Below are positions 1 to 7,800 of a stretch of 11,085 nucleotides of DNA, one piece after another (position 1 is the stretch's first letter; every line of letters starts with the position of its first letter). The stretch is from Legionellales bacterium. Its GTDB lineage: Bacteria; Pseudomonadota; Gammaproteobacteria; Legionellales; Legionellaceae. A program made the position numbers and the translations under genes. Where the stretch lies: NCBI GenBank assembly GCA_003489505.1, contig DNMA01000181.1, forward strand, positions 1 through 11,085, written 5' to 3'. The notes below the pieces were generated by a model. That model saw only the letters and a program-made list of their open reading frames with translations, was not told where the DNA came from and did no database searches.

Positions 1-2295
1 CACGTCGGTGTATTACAAAAAAAACCTGCCGACCCCCGTTATAAAACGCTTAAAGAAAATAGCGCCAACTTTCTGAGCGCGCTCCAAGCGTATCCAGAAT
101 TTATTGAAAAAATCAAACAGCTCGCTAAAATCCCTCACCCTGACGAGATTGAAATCGAGTGGGAGACCTTAAGTTCTTACTATCAATTGCTTCCGCTACT
201 GGTTGCCTGTCTGCATCTTGAATTTGAAGCACAAGAGTGCATGGATTATATCTATATTGCCCAACAAGCGATTTTTGCTTTGGAACAAACTGACTTAAGT
301 CTTTATTTTGATGCCCATCTACAACATCTATTGATTGATGAGTTTCAAGATACCTCTTGGGTACAATTAGAATTAATTCAAAAACTAACAGAGCCTTGGC
401 CCCATCATGATACGGTCAAAACATTATTCTTAGTTGGCGACCCGATGCAATCGATTTATCGTTTTCGAAGTGCCGATGTTGGCATTTTTCTTAAAGTTCA
501 ACAACAAGGGCTAGGTGAATTAGCCTTAGAGCCACTTTATTTGTGTCAAAACTTTCGTTCCAATACCCATTTGATTGAACATTTTAACCTATATTTTAAA
601 AATATATTTCCACAAAAAGAATTTATCCTTGAAGGGGCTGTCACCTTTCATTCGGCACAAGCGGTTATTCCTGCACAAGATGATTGTTTTGTCCATGCAA
701 GTCATTACGAAGATGAAACTCAACAAACTCAAGCCATCATAGAAATTCTTAAAGAAGCTCAACAATATCCTGATATTAATGTTGCGATATTAGTGCGTAC
801 TCGCACCAAACTACCACAAATTCTTAAAGCGCTTGAGGATGAATCCTTAAGTTTTTCAGGCATTGACTTATTCCCCTTGAGCGAGCGTTTACATATTCGT
901 GATTTGTGGAATTTAAGTAAAATTTTTCTTGAGCCTGGACACCGCGTGCATGAACTCAGCGTGTTAAGAAGTCCTTTGTGTGGCTTAAGTCTTGAAGAAT
1001 TAGAATCACTTTGTCAACACGCTCCAACGGGTAGTATTTTCTCAAGTATGACACTTCTAGAAAATCCCTCTCAGCGCCTAACTTTCTTTTATACCTGTTT
1101 TCGAAAAGTCTGGTATAAAAAACATCAACAATCTTTAGTCGAGCTTATTCAAGAGCTTGCAGAGCAATTATCTTTTTTCCAAACGCTCACCCCAGAACAA
1201 CGCCAAGAGGTTTTAACATTTTTTCAGATTCTTGAACATGCTTGTGAGAAAAGTATCTGGCCAAGTCTTCAAGAAATTCAAGATAAACTTGATCATACTT
1301 TTGTCTCTTCTGCAGGTGGTCCGAAACTACAAATCATGACCATTCATAAATCCAAGGGTTTAGAGTTTGATTGGGTCATCTTGCCAGATATGGGGCGTAT
1401 GAGCCAAAATTCAAACCCGCCGGCATTAAAATGGTTACGTGCAGAGCATCCTAATGATTGGCAATTACTTCCTAATATCAAGCACCCTAGCCTTCACCTC
1501 ATTGAGGGCTATGAAGATAAACAAGAGTATTTTGAATTACAAAGATTATGTTATGTTGCCTTCACCCGCGCTAAAAAAAGACTTTATTGTTTAGATGGCC
1601 AAGAAAAAGGAGCCTCTGGCTCTTTTCGCCGATTATTTCCCGAAGATTATTTGCAAAAAGCTCAAGCGTCAACAAAAAGCGTGATAGAAAAAAATCATGA
1701 GTCTTTAATGTTTCGAGTACCTCAATATCAGTATATTCAAGAACCACTTGAAAAACCCCCTGCCTTTCATGCTGGAGAATGTTTTCAAAATAAGCTCTGG
1801 CAAAAACATTTTGGCACCATCACCCATCGAATATTACAATGGATTTGTCAATTTCATCCACAGTCACTTTCAGATATCCCATGGGAAATTGCCCGTTATC
1901 AATTTAAAACACTTGGATGGTCTGCCAAAGAAACTGAAAAAGGAATAGAAAAAATCCAAGAACTGATAACGCAGTTTTGGCATGACCCAATTGGTCAATG
2001 GCTTAAAAAACCTCGAGCGTTTGAAAAAAATGAATTTGCATTACTGATTCAAGATGGTGATATTGTGAGAAACGCTATCATCGATAGAACATTTGTAGAA
2101 GACAATACCCTCTGGATTATTGATTTCAAAACTCATACTGAAAAGCAACAATATCAACAACAACTCAATCGCTATGCTCAAGCACTCAATGTTTTGTATC
2201 CTCAATATCGCCTGAGTTGTGGTTTATTTTATTTAACAACGGCCACATGGAAAACCTGGATACCGACCCTACTTGAAGAATTAACGCCAGCATAA
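1..2295 (+). CDS. AddA/RecB-like UvrD-family helicase with C-terminal PD-(D/E)XK nuclease (5' partial)
   Basis: ATP-dependent DNA helicase-nuclease, presumably processing double-strand breaks for recombination. The frame is open from base 1, so the N-terminus (Walker A and motif I) is outside the window; 764 residues are present, against roughly 1,100-1,200 for the family. Visible superfamily 1A motifs, in order: II DEFQDT (337-354), III VGDPMQSIYRFR (433-468), IV QNFRSN (547-564), V IMTIHKSKGLEFD (1333-1371), VI YVAFTRAKKRL (1552-1584). A RecB-type nuclease domain follows: the GTITHR histidine (1825-1827), NAIIDR with its Asp at 2083, DFK (2122-2130) and a Q-x3-Y motif (2161-2175). All nuclease residues I would look for are present, so the nuclease is probably active. 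In AddAB systems the partner AddB is usually encoded next door, which would be to the left here. The last 110 bp overlap the convergent transporter gene. The domain call is secure; AddA versus RecB-like naming is inference. Confidence 0.9.
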   Translation, partial: HVGVLQKKPADPRYKTLKENSANFLSALQAYPEFIEKIKQLAKIPHPDEIEIEWETLSSYYQLLPLLVACLHLEFEAQECMDYIYIAQQAIFALEQTDLSLYFDAHLQHLLIDEFQDTSWVQLELIQKLTEPWPHHDTVKTLFLVGDPMQSIYRFRSADVGIFLKVQQQGLGELALEPLYLCQNFRSNTHLIEHFNLYFKNIFPQKEFILEGAVTFHSAQAVIPAQDDCFVHASHYEDETQQTQAIIEILKEAQQYPDINVAILVRTRTKLPQILKALEDESLSFSGIDLFPLSERLHIRDLWNLSKIFLEPGHRVHELSVLRSPLCGLSLEELESLCQHAPTGSIFSSMTLLENPSQRLTFFYTCFRKVWYKKHQQSLVELIQELAEQLSFFQTLTPEQRQEVLTFFQILEHACEKSIWPSLQEIQDKLDHTFVSSAGGPKLQIMTIHKSKGLEFDWVILPDMGRMSQNSNPPALKWLRAEHPNDWQLLPNIKHPSLHLIEGYEDKQEYFELQRLCYVAFTRAKKRLYCLDGQEKGASGSFRRLFPEDYLQKAQASTKSVIEKNHESLMFRVPQYQYIQEPLEKPPAFHAGECFQNKLWQKHFGTITHRILQWICQFHPQSLSDIPWEIARYQFKTLGWSAKETEKGIEKIQELITQFWHDPIGQWLKKPRAFEKNEFALLIQDGDIVRNAIIDRTFVEDNTLWIIDFKTHTEKQQYQQQLNRYAQALNVLYPQYRLSCGLFYLTTATWKTWIPTLLEELTPA

Positions 2296-3127
2296 TCAAA
2301 AACATTCCCACGATACTGGTTTTAGAAAGCGACTCATCTAAAATATAAGAACTAAATGCCAATGTCATCAACGGACAACAAGCGGTTGCCAAAGCAATAG
2401 AAAAACCATTGACATGTTGTGAAGCTTTTAACCAAAACAAGTAAAATAAAATGATGGATAAGCTCATTAAAAATAATATCAATAATAATTGAGGCTGCAT
2501 GCTTAATATTGAAAAGCCACTGCCCATGATACCCGGTATAAAAATCAAACTACTAATCATAATAATCATAATACTACTTAAAAGGTTTGGAATGGGCAAT
2601 GGAAAACGTTTTGAAAAAATAAAATAAATGGTATCCGTGAGTAATGCTAAAAATATCAGCAAACTGCCCCAGTGTTGCGATGGAAAGTGCAATTTATCAA
2701 GAGGTTGATAATGAATTAAAACGATTCCAAGCGTTGCAATCAAAATAGCTAGCACTTGATAAATATTTAAAGCTTCTTTTAAAAGTAAAAAAGAAAAAAT
2801 TAAAATCATTAAAGGTAATACGCTATACATCAATCCAGCATAACTTGCCGAGGTGTAGCTTAATCCGCCATACATGAATAGATTAAATAAACACCCCCCC
2901 AAAAAAGCTTGAGTAAATAATTTCACCCAGTCATTAAATTTTAAAGCTTTCAAACATTTATAATTGATTAAAATAATGGGTAAACCCAGAAGACTTGCAA
3001 TCAAAAAACGAAAACCCAGCATAATTTTTAAAGGCATGTGTAATAACAAAATTTTATTACACACGATACTGATAGCTATCATCAATTGAGACAGCAGTAA
3101 AATTAAAAAACTGACCAATGGCATCAT
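2186..3127 (-). CDS. EamA/DMT-superfamily inner-membrane transporter
   Basis: Predicted ten-helix integral membrane protein of the drug/metabolite transporter superfamily (EamA-type repeats); the substrate cannot be told from sequence. The 313 residues fit the usual length of about 300. Hydrophobic segments lie at about 4-26, 34-52, 70-90, 97-116, 121-139, 151-170, 181-202, 211-231, 240-262 and 268-288. The first half ends with the family-typical stretch of a helix, then LLKEALN, then a further helix (about 106-139). The second half repeats this as a helix, then LDESLS, then the last helix. The start is ATG at 3127, with a second ATG immediately after it; upstream purines (AAAGTGAA) give only a weak ribosome binding site. 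A good promoter lies just upstream. A 25-residue polar tail follows helix ten, and this tail plus part of helix ten (from about residue 278) is antisense to the end of the helicase gene. Confidence 0.88.
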   Translation of the reverse strand: MMPLVSFLILLLSQLMIAISIVCNKILLLHMPLKIMLGFRFLIASLLGLPIILINYKCLKALKFNDWVKLFTQAFLGGCLFNLFMYGGLSYTSASYAGLMYSVLPLMILIFSFLLLKEALNIYQVLAILIATLGIVLIHYQPLDKLHFPSQHWGSLLIFLALLTDTIYFIFSKRFPLPIPNLLSSIMIIMISSLIFIPGIMGSGFSILSMQPQLLLILFLMSLSIILFYLFWLKASQHVNGFSIALATACCPLMTLAFSSYILDESLSKTSIVGMFLIMLALILQVGSVSRFSMWPLLNKINHNSGDIEDTKH

Positions 3128-3149
3128 TTCACTTTTTCATAAAAAAATG

Positions 3150-3178
3150 ATTATCCTATGCCATTTCTCTGATGTCTA
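3150..3178 (-). promoter_or_regulatory. Predicted sigma-70 promoter of the EamA transporter gene
   Basis: Read on the minus strand there is a -35 box TAGACA (3173-3178), a 17-bp spacer and a -10 box GATAAT (3150-3155). Ten of twelve positions match the TTGACA/TATAAT consensus. Transcription would start near 3143, leaving a leader of about 15 nt before the ATG at 3127. The call rests on sequence match and position only. Confidence 0.55.
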
Positions 3179-3182
3179 CAGC

Positions 3183-3212
3183 TTGACTTTATCTTTTTGA
3201 TAGTGCTACTTT
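3183..3212 (+). promoter_or_regulatory. Predicted promoter of the small exported protein gene
   Basis: A -35 box TTGACT (3183-3188, five of six consensus) is followed after 18 bp by TACTTT (3207-3212), a poor -10 box. Initiation near 3219 would give a leader of about 24 nt containing the Shine-Dalgarno AAGGA (3232-3236), six bases before the ATG at 3243. Its -35 box is four bases from the -35 box of the divergent transporter promoter, so one regulator bound there could affect both. Confidence 0.35.
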
Positions 3213-3242
3213 AAATCTCTTCAGAAACTATAAGGACGTTCC

Positions 3243-3554
3243 ATGTTTCGCGTTTTACTCCTTGGCTTACTCATTTCACCGACATTTTCCTTGGACACAA
3301 AAAAAATCGTAAGTAAAGCACCTAAAAATTTTCTAGAAGTGAGAACGACTTGTTATCAGACCCATGATGATAACGTTCAAACCCCTGGACCAACTGTTTG
3401 CCCAGCATTGACTCGTTTAGTGAAAAGGTTTAAAAATACTAAAACCCTAGATCGATATGTCGCATGTCATATTACTAAAACTAACTATATCTTACTTGTG
3501 CCTGAATATTGCATCGTCACCTATTGCACACCCTGCACTTTTAAAGCAGTTTAG
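3243..3554 (+). CDS. Small exported six-cysteine protein, unknown function
   Basis: I do not recognise this 103-residue protein. It begins with a short signal-peptide-like sequence: Arg-3, a hydrophobic core at residues 4-12, and possible cleavage after ISPTFS at about residue 16. The mature part would be about 87 residues, basic, with six cysteines at 37, 53, 75, 90, 95 and 98. The last three form a C-x4-C-x2-C cluster near the end. An even cysteine number in an exported protein suggests disulfide bonding in the periplasm or outside the cell. The start is well supported by AAGGA six bases upstream and by a candidate promoter. The gene stands alone between a divergent transporter and the convergent phosphatase gene, whose stop codon is 7 bp away, with no clear terminator between them. 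Codon use looks like that of its neighbours. Confidence 0.75.
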   Translation: MFRVLLLGLLISPTFSLDTKKIVSKAPKNFLEVRTTCYQTHDDNVQTPGPTVCPALTRLVKRFKNTKTLDRYVACHITKTNYILLVPEYCIVTYCTPCTFKAV

Positions 3555-3561
3555 AAAAATT

Positions 3562-5031
3562 TCACTTTATCGATTTAAACTTTTGGTAATTTTGTGACCA
3601 CTGATAGTCTTTTTCAATTGCCGCCTGAATTCCTAGCAAATCTGATTGCAAATGTAGCATGTAAAGATATGAGCTAGGATATTGAGGCTTATTGAAAAAA
3701 TTCAATGAAGATATTTTGATACCATCAAAACGCTTTTGAATTAAAATCGGAAGACTTTGAAGAATGATGGTTAATAACTTGTCCAAATAAATACAAACCT
3801 GATCCCAAGGTTTTTTTTGAGCTAGCATCGGCTCTAATTGCGAAATTAAAGGTAATATCTGGATTAAAATCTCATATTTTGGCGTTTTAGCATCTTTTAA
3901 TTCCAAAGCTTTTGCTTGCAATAATTGATAATGGGCCATGATTAATGAGTGCCCTCTGGATACAGCAAAAATGCGTACTTGATGCTCCAAAACATTTTGA
4001 GATTTACCCCATTGACTATCCAAGCAAATCAGCTGTTTCATCTGCTTTTTGGGATTATCATGACCATGAATCATCAAAATACTTTCCTGAATACTTGGAT
4101 GTTTAAAATTTTGATTTTCATAACCTCTTTGCCAGATCCATTGGTAAAAAATGGACTCTGAATTTTTAAATAACCCTAAAAAATTTATAAAAGATTTGAT
4201 AAACAATTTTTGAAATTGGATATTTAATTGTTCAATAGCACTTGCCATTTCAAAAGAATTATTAAACTCAGATGAAATGCTAAATGCTTTGAATAATTTT
4301 AAAAATTTATCGATGCCATTGGGAGCATGTGAATACAACATCAAACACCATTGTGGACTTAATAACTCATAATCCATTAATTTTAAGGCAGGTAAATAAA
4401 TGTTTTTAACCCAGGCAGTTAAATTAATCAAAAGATCATTTTGCTCATAAAGTTGTAAGAAATCCTGCAAAGCTTTAAAATGAAACCACGAACAAGTTTG
4501 TTCAGATGGAATAATACAGTCAAACAAAACACCTTGCTCGTTGGCAAAATGACTTAAGAATTCAATCCCGTGATTTGAAACCAAAATACTTAATTGAATC
4601 TGCTTGGTCAACATGAGTTCTAATAGTAAAAAAGTAAAATAATCATTTTGGCCTCTATCAGAAAATTCATCACCAATCAGACGCACATGCTTGAAGTGTT
4701 TTGAAGACCACTGCATTTCAGATAATATTCTTCGCATTTCTTTGATATCTTTTAATAAGCGATCGGGGGTTTGCCCTTGGCTTAGAAATTTACCTTGCAG
4801 ATAATATAACTTAGAAAAGCGTTCATACTGAGTTGTCTGTATTTTCACAATACCATGGAATATCAAAGCATAGAGTAAGAGCAAGCTATTACCGTGTAAA
4901 TCACCAATAGTTAGGCTTAAATTGGAGCCATGAGCAATAACGGCCTGCGGACATTTTAAAAGTTCTGCTTTAGCGATATCTTTAGCGTAGAAATAACTAG
5001 ATTGGCTGGGTAATTCTTTTGGCATTATCAT
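3562..5031 (-). CDS. Wip-like PPP-family metallophosphatase, candidate type IV effector
   Basis: Predicted calcineurin-like phosphoesterase of the PPP fold. Numbered from ATG 5031 (489 residues), the signatures are GDLHG (43-47), GDEFSDRG (120-127, one residue longer than the usual GDxVDRG), SNHG (152-155, standing for GNHE), SHAPNG (234-239, the HGG-type histidine) and IHGHD (321-325). Metal ligands D44, H46, D121, N153, H235 and H322 or H324 are therefore all available, as are an Asp-Arg pair (125-126) and the His of SNHG for catalysis. The arrangement, including the -IGDE-x2-DRG-x-NDYF stretch, resembles as I recall it the Legionella WipA/WipB Dot/Icm effectors, which are phosphatases acting on host proteins. 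No signal peptide or membrane segment is evident. The start is uncertain: ATG at 5031 or 5025, both without a good ribosome binding site; a TTG at 5061 is also in frame. TAGAAT (5052-5057) could be a -10 box. The family assignment is fairly secure; secretion is inference. Confidence 0.8.
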   Translation of the reverse strand: MIMPKELPSQSSYFYAKDIAKAELLKCPQAVIAHGSNLSLTIGDLHGNSLLLLYALIFHGIVKIQTTQYERFSKLYYLQGKFLSQGQTPDRLLKDIKEMRRILSEMQWSSKHFKHVRLIGDEFSDRGQNDYFTFLLLELMLTKQIQLSILVSNHGIEFLSHFANEQGVLFDCIIPSEQTCSWFHFKALQDFLQLYEQNDLLINLTAWVKNIYLPALKLMDYELLSPQWCLMLYSHAPNGIDKFLKLFKAFSISSEFNNSFEMASAIEQLNIQFQKLFIKSFINFLGLFKNSESIFYQWIWQRGYENQNFKHPSIQESILMIHGHDNPKKQMKQLICLDSQWGKSQNVLEHQVRIFAVSRGHSLIMAHYQLLQAKALELKDAKTPKYEILIQILPLISQLEPMLAQKKPWDQVCIYLDKLLTIILQSLPILIQKRFDGIKISSLNFFNKPQYPSSYLYMLHLQSDLLGIQAAIEKDYQWSQNYQKFKSIK

Positions 5032-5122
5032 CAATATATGTAAAAAAAAACATTCTAACAAACATTTGGAAGTTTTTCTTACAATTAATGATTTTTTTAA
5101 TTTAAAATCAATTTAATCAAGG

Positions 5123-5593
5123 TTAAAAATATAATGCTTGAACATGGTGTTTAACTTGTAAGATGCAATCTTTTGTTTCCTGAGAACAAACCATTGGAAT
5201 ACAGCAATTGATACCTTGGTCGGCACAGCCCCCCTCAAAAGAGGCCCAACCTTGTGGATATTGCTTCAAACGAATTAATACAGAACGAATACTGTAAGGC
5301 GCACCCATTTGTTGCATAGCCTGATAAATATGATGCGTATCCAATGAAAAGACTTGATGGGCTTGCAGCTTGGTAGATGCGTCTTCTAAATGATACCTTC
5401 CCCAATAACCGCTTTGACAATCATGACTTTCTAAAAAATTTAATGTCAAAGTCTGTAATTGAATCGGTTTTTGATTTTCCAACCAAAAGACCAAAGGCTG
5501 CTGCCAATCATCTAGAATCAAAAAATCCTTGATTGGGCTGGCATAAACTTGAAATGCGAATAGCATTGCAAGGAAGATTTTCTGGACTTGCAT
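5123..5593 (-). CDS. Exported cysteine-rich protein downstream of relA, unknown function
   Basis: I do not recognise this 156-residue protein. It has an N-terminal signal peptide (Lys-5, hydrophobic core 6-16, likely cleavage after VYA at about residue 18). The mature protein of about 138 residues has six cysteines, at 59, 123, 130, 131, 136 and 143. Five of them sit within 21 residues near the C-terminus and include an adjacent CC pair, suggesting a small disulfide-stabilised module in the periplasm or outer envelope. It contains several aromatic residues and a GYWGRYH motif (62-68). The start is secure: TAAGGGA, overlapping the relA stop codon, gives a strong Shine-Dalgarno five bases before the ATG, and only 8 bp separate the genes, so it is probably co-transcribed and perhaps coupled with relA. 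It is the last gene of the scpB-rluB-rlmD-relA cluster. Nothing in the sequence links its function to (p)ppGpp. Confidence 0.8.
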   Translation of the reverse strand: MQVQKIFLAMLFAFQVYASPIKDFLILDDWQQPLVFWLENQKPIQLQTLTLNFLESHDCQSGYWGRYHLEDASTKLQAHQVFSLDTHHIYQAMQQMGAPYSIRSVLIRLKQYPQGWASFEGGCADQGINCCIPMVCSQETKDCILQVKHHVQALYF

Positions 5594-5601
5594 ATTTTCC
5601 C

Positions 5602-7797
5602 TTATTTTATTTTTTTAACAGAAATCAACCCTCCGATTTCTGATAGCTCTTGATAAAATCGTTCATAATCTTCAATTTGATTGACTTCTAATACCAATTG
5701 TAAACGATTCACCCCATCTAAACCTTGGACTTGAGTTTGCATCGCAATAATTCGAATATGATACTTGCTAATTAAGTTGGTAATGGATTTTAATAAATCA
5801 GGTCTATCATGGGCTTTGATTTCTAATTTAATCACAAACTGCATCGGCTCATCTAAAGCTTCACCACCCCATTTGGCATTCAAAAATCGTATACGTTGCT
5901 CATCACTGGCTTGAGTGATATTGATACAATTTTGGCGATGGATAGAGACCCCTCTGCCTAAAGTCATATACCCAACAATTTTATCACCTGGCGATGGCAT
6001 ACAACATTTTGCAAAATGACTAAGAAGATGCCCTACCCCCTCAATCACAATACTTTTAGACAAATCGATGGTAGGCGTTCTTAATGGTGAAAGAACTTTA
6101 GGTGGACTTGAACTAGGCGTTAAACGACTAATGATTTGTACGGGTTTGATATCGCCCCGCCCCACTGCTGCTAATAAATCCTCCATTCGATTTAAATGAA
6201 AATCCGGCAGTAAGCTTTCTAATTTATCCATTTTGATATGAGCTTGTTTTAATTCTCGTTCAAGAATATTTTCGCCTTGCTCGACATTTAAATCAAAATC
6301 TTGTTTTTTAAACCAATGCATAACTTTGGCTTTTGCTTTGGCAGTGGTTAAATAAGCTTGTTGGTTACTAAGCCAATCTCGTGATGGTTTTTCAACTTTA
6401 CCTGTTAATATCTCGACTTGGTCGGCTGTTTTTAAAACATGATTTAAAGGTGCTATCACCCCATTGACTTTTGCTCCTCGGCACCGATGACCAATGGTAG
6501 TATGCAAATGATATGCAAAATCCAATACCGTACTGCCCTTATTCAAATCAATCACTTCATAATTTGGGGTAAAAACATAGACCCTATCATCTAAAACGGG
6601 TGCTTCAATATGCATGGTGTGCGAGTCTTGTTTTTCTAACTCTTGGTGCCAAGCCAGAACTTCTCTGAGCCAACTAATTTTTTGTTCATGCGCAATTTCA
6701 GCACTGATAGGCGAGCCTTCTTTGTATTTCCAATGAGCCGCCACCCCCATTTCTGCTTTTTGATGCATATCAAAGGTTCGAATTTGTACTTCAAAAATTC
6801 TATCTTCGGGGCCAATCACTGCCGTATGCAGGGATTGATAGCCATTGGGTTTGGGATTACTGATAAAATCATCAAACTCTTTAGTAATTGGTGTCCAGAG
6901 GGAATGAACCAATGCCAGGACCTGATAGCACTGCTCAGTAGAATCAACAAGAATTCGAACAGCGGTTGCATCATAAATTTCATCGAGCGGCACTTTTTTT
7001 CTAAGCATCTTATTGTAAATGCTATGAATATGTTTAGAACGCCCATAGATGGAAAAATGCGAGAGATTTAAACTTTTAATGTGATACTGAAGCTGTGACA
7101 CAATCCAATTCACATAACGGTCACGCTCAATGCGTTTAGAACGCAGACCTTTAGCAATGGTTTTATAATCCGCAGGATGCAGATAACGAAAAGCCAAATC
7201 CTCTAATTCCCACTTCACCGCACCAATTCCTAAACGATGAGCTAATGGGGCATAGATATTCATGGTTTCTAAAGCAGCATTTCTTTTAATGGTTTCTGGC
7301 ATATGGGACATAGAACGCATGACACATAATCTATCAGCTAATTTGATTAGAACGACACGTACATCGTCTACCATGGCCAATAGCATTTTACGCCAATTAT
7401 CTAATTGGGATTTTTTATGTGCAAGCTTATCAGAGGCTGAAGAATGCGATAAAAGACTCATTCGCAAGACGCCTTCCAAAAGTCTTGCCACTTCAGAACC
7501 TAATTGCTCCTGAATCACATCGATGGATAAATCGCCATACAAGACTGTTGGATAAACCACTGCCACAATCAAAGAATGCAGGTCCATGCCTATATCGGCT
7601 AAAACATCTGCCATCGCCAGACCATGCCAAAAACAGGTTTCACCTGTTTCAACGGCAAAATCATGACCAGATAATTCTGTAAGACACAGAGCATGCTTGA
7701 GCAGTAATAAATTTTGAGAATATCCCTTCTCTGTTAAATGTTCCAGCCACTGGTCAATCGACCAGTGATGAATCGACTCTTCCTTGATTTTAACCAT
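5602..7797 (-). CDS. relA: GTP pyrophosphokinase RelA, synthetase-only stringent response enzyme
   Basis: Cytoplasmic, ribosome-associated enzyme that transfers pyrophosphate from ATP to GTP or GDP to make (p)ppGpp when uncharged tRNA occupies the A site. At 731 residues it is near E. coli RelA (744). Domains: pseudo-hydrolase (about 30-200), in which the catalytic HD pair is replaced by Tyr-Pro at 82-83; synthetase (about 240-360) with YGRSKHIHSIYNKM (251-264), the EFDD motif (307-310) and NPKPNGYQSLH (314-324); TGS (about 403-467); helical region; zinc-finger-like domain with AKCCMPSPGD (596-605); ACT (about 655-730). EFDD instead of RxKD and the lost HD indicate monofunctional RelA rather than SpoT. 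The ATG at 7797 lies 3 bp after the rlmD stop, with AAAGGA inside the end of rlmD as ribosome binding site, so translation is probably coupled. A SpoT-type hydrolase should exist elsewhere in the genome. Confidence 0.97.
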   Translation of the reverse strand: MVKIKEESIHHWSIDQWLEHLTEKGYSQNLLLLKHALCLTELSGHDFAVETGETCFWHGLAMADVLADIGMDLHSLIVAVVYPTVLYGDLSIDVIQEQLGSEVARLLEGVLRMSLLSHSSASDKLAHKKSQLDNWRKMLLAMVDDVRVVLIKLADRLCVMRSMSHMPETIKRNAALETMNIYAPLAHRLGIGAVKWELEDLAFRYLHPADYKTIAKGLRSKRIERDRYVNWIVSQLQYHIKSLNLSHFSIYGRSKHIHSIYNKMLRKKVPLDEIYDATAVRILVDSTEQCYQVLALVHSLWTPITKEFDDFISNPKPNGYQSLHTAVIGPEDRIFEVQIRTFDMHQKAEMGVAAHWKYKEGSPISAEIAHEQKISWLREVLAWHQELEKQDSHTMHIEAPVLDDRVYVFTPNYEVIDLNKGSTVLDFAYHLHTTIGHRCRGAKVNGVIAPLNHVLKTADQVEILTGKVEKPSRDWLSNQQAYLTTAKAKAKVMHWFKKQDFDLNVEQGENILERELKQAHIKMDKLESLLPDFHLNRMEDLLAAVGRGDIKPVQIISRLTPSSSPPKVLSPLRTPTIDLSKSIVIEGVGHLLSHFAKCCMPSPGDKIVGYMTLGRGVSIHRQNCINITQASDEQRIRFLNAKWGGEALDEPMQFVIKLEIKAHDRPDLLKSITNLISKYHIRIIAMQTQVQGLDGVNRLQLVLEVNQIEDYERFYQELSEIGGLISVKKIK

Positions 7798-7800
7798 CCA

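Noticed and set aside
3129..3140. Three-codon ATG AAA AAG TGA directly before the transporter start
   Set aside because: It could act as a mini-leader, but such short runs are common by chance and the purines more simply serve as a weak ribosome binding site.
3546..3575. Terminator between the convergent six-cysteine gene and the Wip-like gene
   Set aside because: Only 7 bp separate the stop codons and no stable inverted repeat is visible around them.
3949..4161. Plus-strand frame of 70 codons inside the Wip-like gene
   Set aside because: It is antisense to the IHGHD region of a motif-bearing gene and has no ribosome binding site or independent domain.
5032..5122. Possible PmrA-type or other effector regulator box upstream of the Wip-like gene
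   Set aside because: The spacer is almost all A and T, so partial matches to TTAA-rich boxes carry no weight; no spaced direct repeat stands out.
6643..7071. Plus-strand frame of 142 codons inside relA
   Set aside because: It is fully antisense to the conserved RelA synthetase domain, with no start signals; a shadow of a certain gene.
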